DNA of 64,000 nt from Tigriopus japonicus (Eukaryota > Arthropoda > Copepoda > Harpacticoida > Harpacticidae): assembly GCA_010645155.1 (NCBI GenBank), contig CM021315.1, positions 2,503,568 through 2,567,567 on the forward strand, read 5' to 3'. Of this stretch, positions 58,477 through 64,000 are shown piece by piece. Made by a program: the position numbers and the translations under genes. Below the pieces are notes generated by a model that saw nothing but the letters and a program-made list of their open reading frames with translations, was not told the DNA's origin and searched no databases. Within the stretch, counting starts at the first letter, position 1; each line of letters opens with the position of its first letter.

Positions 58477-60312
58477 CTTGAAGATCACTTTGAAATCCCA
58501 AGTTCCAATGTCAAACGCAGGAAGGGTGCCTAAATCTCGAGAGGCTAAAGATGAGAACCGAGATCAATTCACGAAGTCACGCACTTTAGTTATTGTTGTT
58601 ATTTTCCCTCATTCACTCAAAGCCAAACGAATGAACTTCATTTGAAATTAATCTTGATAATATCAGCTCTCTCACGCATCGATTGGACGCACTGTATGTA
58701 GTCGCTTTAATAGGAGCCAGATGCCGTTAAGAGAGGATCTGGAAGAACCAGTTCTCATCCGGTTTCGTTTCTCTTCACACAGGTTTTGAAGATTCTCGAT
58801 CAGCTCACATTTTTCATAGCTGAGACTGAAGAGAGAAAGACACTTGCTCCACATAACTGACCGTGAAAGGAACAATTTTCTCCCTGATCAGATGTCACAC
58901 TCAGACTCCTCAAATTGTGTCTTGGAATATCCGTGTACTTTGCATATACGTATAATGAATCAAATTTGCCCTTGCGAGTGAAGATTCACTTTTCCAATAC
59001 GAGCTCGGATTCCCTGTTTAGGGATTGATCTACCTAGTACTGTTTAGTTTGTGCTCCCTTGTTGGGCTTGTGAAAATGCGTAAGAATGAAAACGCATTTT
59101 TCCCTTGAAAGTCAGGCTAAAGCCCAAGAGAGACTCGGCCTTGGAAAGCGACCATTTTCTCCAAAAAAGGAACCTACCTTTTTGTGGAAAAACATTACAA
59201 ATGAGTTCGATTTCATAAAATTGAATTGATTTATTTCCTCATCACATAGTATATACCAACGGGTGCGACTGAAAAGCGACAGCAAATGGCTTAAACTCAA
59301 AAGATTTAGCACCCGAATGGCAGCATTGCCTACCCCTTATTTATTTTATCTTTCTTAAAACTATCAACTTTGGTTCCGAAAATGAAACACATCTTATCTA
59401 AATGGCAAATGGACAAGGAAAACTGCCATGTGTTTCTATTTCTTTGAATTGTCTGGTCAAAAAATGGACCAACAATAACTAAATATCTCATCAGCTAATA
59501 AACACATTTTTCATTAATTTCAATTCAACAGCCAAAATGTGCTTTAAAAGTGTATTGCTTAGGTTTTTAATAATTAGTTAATTTAATTTAATTTATGTCT
59601 ATATATTCTAATTATGAACTGGCTTGCAAAGTAAATCAAAGTTGTTCCTCATGGTTTCTTGAGTCTAAAACATACCTCATCATGTCTGGAAATATCCATA
59701 CAAACTTGATGGGATGTTTTGAAAGTGCCGTCAAAAGCAACTGGTCATTTCAACCTTAAGTGTTTTTTATTTTATGTTTTTGCTAATTGTTTCAATTTGC
59801 AAGAGCCAGACGAATTTGATTAAACATGGAAAAAGTGTTTCCGTCTTTTCTAGCCTCTTCCTTTAAGGGCCTTCAAATTCTCGATCCAAGCGTTTGCATC
59901 CCCCAAACATAACGTTCATGAAATAGAAATTTGCTTAAATGCTCAAAATAGCTGGTCCGATTCCTAACCAAGATTGGTCACATGGTAAACAATATTATTT
60001 GTTCGCTTGGCTTTTATTTACATCCTCCGCGCCACACTGCAAGACTGAATAGGAAGTTGGTAAGTGACTTTTGCTGGCATGACAAATATGGTAATTCTCT
60101 CCAGATACCTCTCTCACCAAATGCCTCCATTAAATTAAATACCAAATGTGTACTATACTAGTTGGAAACCCTAGTTTCAGGGTTGTTTATTTTCAAGGTT
60201 TGACCGGATCGAAATCTTTGTTGAAAGTATAAACATATTGCTTATATTGCGACACGATAAAGATAAGTAGTATCATTGTAATTGATAAGTACTACCGGAT
60301 GATCTCGTCAAG
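58477..60312. other. Intergenic region between HAAO and kynureninase
   Basis: A spacer of 1.8 kb. No gene, repeat family or clear TATA box recognised. It should hold the kynureninase promoter and the HAAO 3' UTR. Confidence 0.5.
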
Positions 60313-62430
60313 CTATGGAAAAGCTCGAGACTTGTTGTTGGGATCCATTTTTGTTGTCAATGTGACGGCACCTTCCTCTGATTTCAGATGAACCACTGCG
60401 TCCATGGGAACGAGTAGCGTGTCGTCTTCGTTCAAGGTAATATCTCGACCACCCACGTTACATCGGCTTTGACCTTTCAATTGCCACAGAAAGGTTTCTC
60501 CTCCTTGCGTATTTAACGGCCTTGACCCTGGTCCACGTCCCCAAAGGAGAACATCACTTTGGTAGGAATCATTGAAGAGACGGACGTGATCTTTTTGTTG
60601 GATCTCTTCAAAATGGTTCATGACCCAAGTCATTAGGTCAAAAGGCATTTCCACGGACCTCGTCACATCAGGAGTCCAAGGGGGATTCTTGGGAAGATCT
60701 TCGGGAATTGGTTTGCCTACCCAAAAATAAGATGGAGCTCGTTCAGTTGACCACAATAAATGTCAATAACAAGAGGATAATCCGTTTACGGCAAGTCGTT
60801 CCAAAACGACAACTGCTAAGGCAGCCATATCTGAATGTTTATGCAACAGACCAGACAGACCTTGAATGTTAACGTTGAAATGACATCTTTTTCGAGGAGA
60901 AAAAAATGAATAGACCATAAATACGAAGATTGAATCTTTATGTTGAATTTAACCTAATATGCCAATGTCAAGCGGAAAAAGTAATTTTTTCACCCAAAAA
61001 TTGAGCTCAGATTCATTATTGCTCAATAACTGACAAAAAGAAGGAAAAAGTAGGCGGTTTAATCCCATTTAAATTGTCTTAACTAACGTACATTGTGAGA
61101 TTTAACTTTTTTGCTGTTTTCAACAGAAGAAAATCAAAGGAAAAATGTGATCAAAATTGTTTCATCTGACTTCTATTACGTACTGTAGGTCATCATTAAT
61201 AAACCAAAAAAGGCTGACACAAAATGGAATTAAAAAGATGCCGTAGAGAACAGTTCCAAAGACACATGGAGTACATGTCTTCGTACGAAAGAGGACAGGA
61301 CAAAACAAATTCCTCATGATGCCACTAAAATAGTATTGCCGTTTTTATCCAAAGTCGATTTCTCTATGTAATTTGAAGGTCAGACTGTTCTACCTACAGC
61401 TGTGAACCCCAAAAAGTAAGTAAAGGTAATTTTGGAACATTTAACAAGATTTTTTTGATCACATCAATGGCCATTCTGTTACCGTTCTGTTCACCTTAAC
61501 AACAAAATGAAATTTCATAATTGAAAACAGATCAATTCGCAACCTCAGTACAATCGAAGTGATACCACTACTACTGGCTGAGTACCCCTTGTACAATTAA
61601 AGACCATTACCAGTTTTGAATTGCTCTGAAGCGAAGAACTCCTTTATGATTGGCCCCAATTGTGAACCCAAATCGTCGCAATAGAACCATCTTTCAAATA
61701 AGGAGTTAGTCGATCCGTCCTCGACGTAATATCTCAGTCCGTCGGTTTCATTTTGGAGTCGTTCTCGTTCAATCACCAATCCCACTGTGTTGGCATCGCG
61801 TTGAGGAGAATGTGGAATTTTCCCGGGTAACAGGAATACCTGGAACCACCAAATCGGGATTGCTTGTGTCAAGATGGGGGGAATCAATGACATTTAAATG
61901 GACCAAATTTGTACCTCTCCTTGTTTGATGTGAATGTCTTTGAAGACGCCATGTTCCAAGATCTTGAGACACATATCGCCCTTTTTCATGTAGAAGAGTT
62001 CCTCCCCTTCCTCCAAATGGTAATCCTTTCGCTCGTTTGGTCCTCCAACATAGAATACCTCAAGATGAAAGGAGAAGAATGTTATTTGAAAATGCTAGAC
62101 CCAAAGATAAATGGTCCGTCAGCCTTGTCTTCTGAACAATTCATTTCCTATCGCAAACCAGACGCCAAGTTATCAAAAGTACAAGACAAAAACGTGCCTT
62201 AAACATTTATAATCATCAATTTGTAACCTTGTCCACCATAACATTTCAATAACATTAATACATCCTCACAAATGACAACCCACGTGCTTGATGCCTATAG
62301 GACCAGTCAATCAATTTCTTACCTTGAGTTGAGTGTTGTGCATCATTTTGTTGCAAACAGGAGGTAAGAAAAACTTTTCGTTTTCTGCGACCCATTGTCC
62401 TACGTTATAGTGAATGGGCTGGGAAGCCAT
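60313..62430 (-). CDS. HAAO: 3-hydroxyanthranilate 3,4-dioxygenase
   Basis: Four exons (62323-62430, 61915-62058, 61611-61839, 60313-60716; phases 0,0,1) encode 294 residues (human 286). It is a non-haem iron(II) cupin dioxygenase that opens 3-hydroxyanthranilate to the semialdehyde that cyclises to quinolinate. Landmarks: [16 protein letters not shown] in exon 1; [22 protein letters not shown] with iron ligands His50 and Glu56; [10 protein letters not shown] with His94; then [32 protein letters not shown] and [15 protein letters not shown] across the last splice. The spacing His50-Glu56-His94 equals human His47-Glu53-His91. The C-terminal half is a second, non-catalytic cupin half ending in KMDPN. 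It is immediately upstream of kynureninase on the same strand. Confidence 0.96.
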
Positions 62431-63860
62431 GTTTTCAGATCAAAAACAATTGATGATAGTGAAGATGCTGTTGCACAGTTTCTAAGTGAACTCGTTCCGA
62501 GCTATAATGATCATTTGGTTACTCAAGAGAAATTCACCGCCGAGTGTCATTTGACAAGGCTCGGTTTTGAAAACCGGTTTACAGGGCAAATCTAGAAAAG
62601 CGTTTCTCAACGAAAGTGGGCTCAAGGACTCAAATGCTGACATTTGGACAACTTTAATTAGCATCTCATTGAAAACTTTTGTCTCAAAAGCCCTTGTATT
62701 TAATTTTTCTTGTCCCTGTCATGTCTGACGCAGATTTGTACATCCTTTCCATGTCATTCTTTTGAGATGTTAAAACCTGTCGTCCACCCTGTTTCAATTT
62801 GAAACCCGTTTGATCCGACAAGGTCGGCCAAAGATTGCAAACCAACCCCTGTTCACACATTTGTCTTGATTTGCGTATTGTGTTTCTAAATACTATTATT
62901 AGCTCGTAAGTATTTCCCAAACTTCAACTTTCGAGAAGGTCAGGCATGTTAAAAATGCCTCCATATATCTCTGAGAAAGAAGTGATTGTTCATATTTTCC
63001 GGATGTGCTTGAATCTTCAACAAAAATCTGAGCAAAGGTACTTCTTCAGGAATGTTAAAGAACTGAGTTTGATTGTCGATCTTTTTGTCGATCTATTGGG
63101 CCTATGTGGTATGGTATGTACTGTAGCATGCGACAACTTGATTGAGCTATTCATTACATTTATTGTGGAGGAATTTTGTAAAATGTACCTTGGGTTCTTA
63201 ATTTGGTTCCCAAAGTGTCTCTAAAGGTCTCAAGAAGTTCTTCTAAATTTGTCGAACAGAAGAACCACGCTTCTGCATTATGGAGCAATCGTGAGAAAAC
63301 AGGAGAGAAAAAGCAGACCCAGCTCTACCTACGTATGCTTCAAATCACTCTCAGTTACAAAAAAATGGTTAGTCACGTTAAGAATTAACAAGTGGGATCT
63401 TCCATTGGGAAGACAGCTAGCTCTAATTCGAAATTTCCCTTTTTCGACAACGAATCAATGCAGGCGTCTCGTGTTCGTGGTCAACTCAATAACTAGCCTT
63501 TCAGAACAATATACTAACTTCAGCTTCGTTTTTGACAATCAGACAATCCAAGATGTAGCATTTTAATTGTTGGCCTGGGGGAACATTTTTAATATGGAGC
63601 TAAAAATTGGGGAACAAGTTTGTCAGCGGTAAAATGTCACCCTTAATATTTGTGCCGGGCAATAAACGTGTAATTTTTTTTATTGAAACAAGTGTGGAGC
63701 AAGCAAACGAGGCGAAAGATTGGACGTGAAGTTGAACTAGTTCGTGAGTAGGAATTCATGTTAACCTTCGCCTTCCTCGTTTTACGTGTGCTCAAAGAAG
63801 TAAAAAAGGATGGATGACCAATGGTGCTTAGCACACTGGCGAAAGGTTTAGTACTAATGC
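62431..63860. other. Noncoding region upstream of HAAO
   Basis: No gene supported on either strand. ORFs here are short, AT-rich and without domains. HAAO promoter elements must lie here, but I see no TATA box close to the start codon. Confidence 0.45.
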
Positions 63861-63865
63861 CATCT

Positions 63866-64000
63866 TTTTATGGGTTCCCATACAACTCCCCCAACACTAA
63901 TCTCCCCCTGTAGGTTTGCACCAGGTGATCTCCGCCAAGGTAAACTCCCCCAGCACTTATCTCCACCAAAGTTAACTCCACCAACAATCAACTCCGCCAA
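63866..64000 (+). repeat. Minisatellite with about 16-bp period
   Basis: Degenerate copies of a unit of the form ACTCC(N)CCAANANTNA or ATCTCC(N)CCAA recur about seven times up to the window end and presumably continue beyond it. Confidence 0.7.

Noticed and set aside
58477..60312. KYNU and HAAO as one operon
   Set aside because: The 1.8 kb spacer is ample for a separate promoter, unlike the 44-110 bp gaps elsewhere, so co-linearity is reported as clustering only.

Overview
This window is nuclear DNA from an animal, most likely an arthropod and plausibly a crustacean such as a copepod. The genes are interrupted by introns with GT..AG borders, and the proteins are clearly metazoan: kynureninase, 3-hydroxyanthranilate dioxygenase, SF3B6, GTSF1, ARL2, dolichol kinase, COX16, COA3 and TFB1M. 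A DM4/DM12-type secreted protein (a family known from arthropods) and agrin-type NtA domains point the same way. Species assignment is inference. Bases 1-39 are an assembly gap (N).

Left region (1-25.5 kb, minus strand): three first-exon-like ORFs spread over 24 kb with almost nothing else between them. Two (24991-25489 and 22012-22507) encode a signal peptide plus an agrin NtA-like domain. The third (1191-2382) encodes a long low-complexity cytoplasmic tail and one transmembrane helix. All three end at a consensus splice donor in phase 1. This is the layout expected of alternative 5' exons (secreted versus type II membrane) of one agrin-like gene whose shared 3' exons lie left of the window.

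Middle left (26.4-35.7 kb): a five-exon minus-strand gene for an NHL-type propeller protein with a possible filamin-like repeat, then a mobile-element zone. That zone holds a LINE reverse transcriptase relic ending in an (AAT)n tail, and short hAT-like MITEs, one with a perfect 8-bp target duplication.

Gene-dense core (37-47 kb): a DM4/12 secreted protein (plus), dolichol kinase and ARL2 (minus, 101 bp apart), ZZZ3 and GTSF1 (plus, 110 bp apart), then TFB1M, COA3 and COX16 (minus, separated by only 65 and 44 bp). The last three all act in mitochondrial gene expression or cytochrome c oxidase assembly and look like a compact co-oriented, possibly co-transcribed cluster.

Right region (47-64 kb): a 489-bp hAT-like MITE with a perfect 8-bp duplication, SF3B6 with a second decayed LINE in its first intron, then kynureninase (8 exons, minus) and HAAO (4 exons, minus). 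Kynureninase makes 3-hydroxyanthranilate and HAAO consumes it, so two consecutive enzymes of de novo NAD/quinolinate synthesis are neighbours here. The last about 135 bases enter a 16-bp-period minisatellite.

Gene models were assembled by hand. Exon borders were set by splice consensus, reading-frame phase and match to remembered family members; none was checked by transcript or database.
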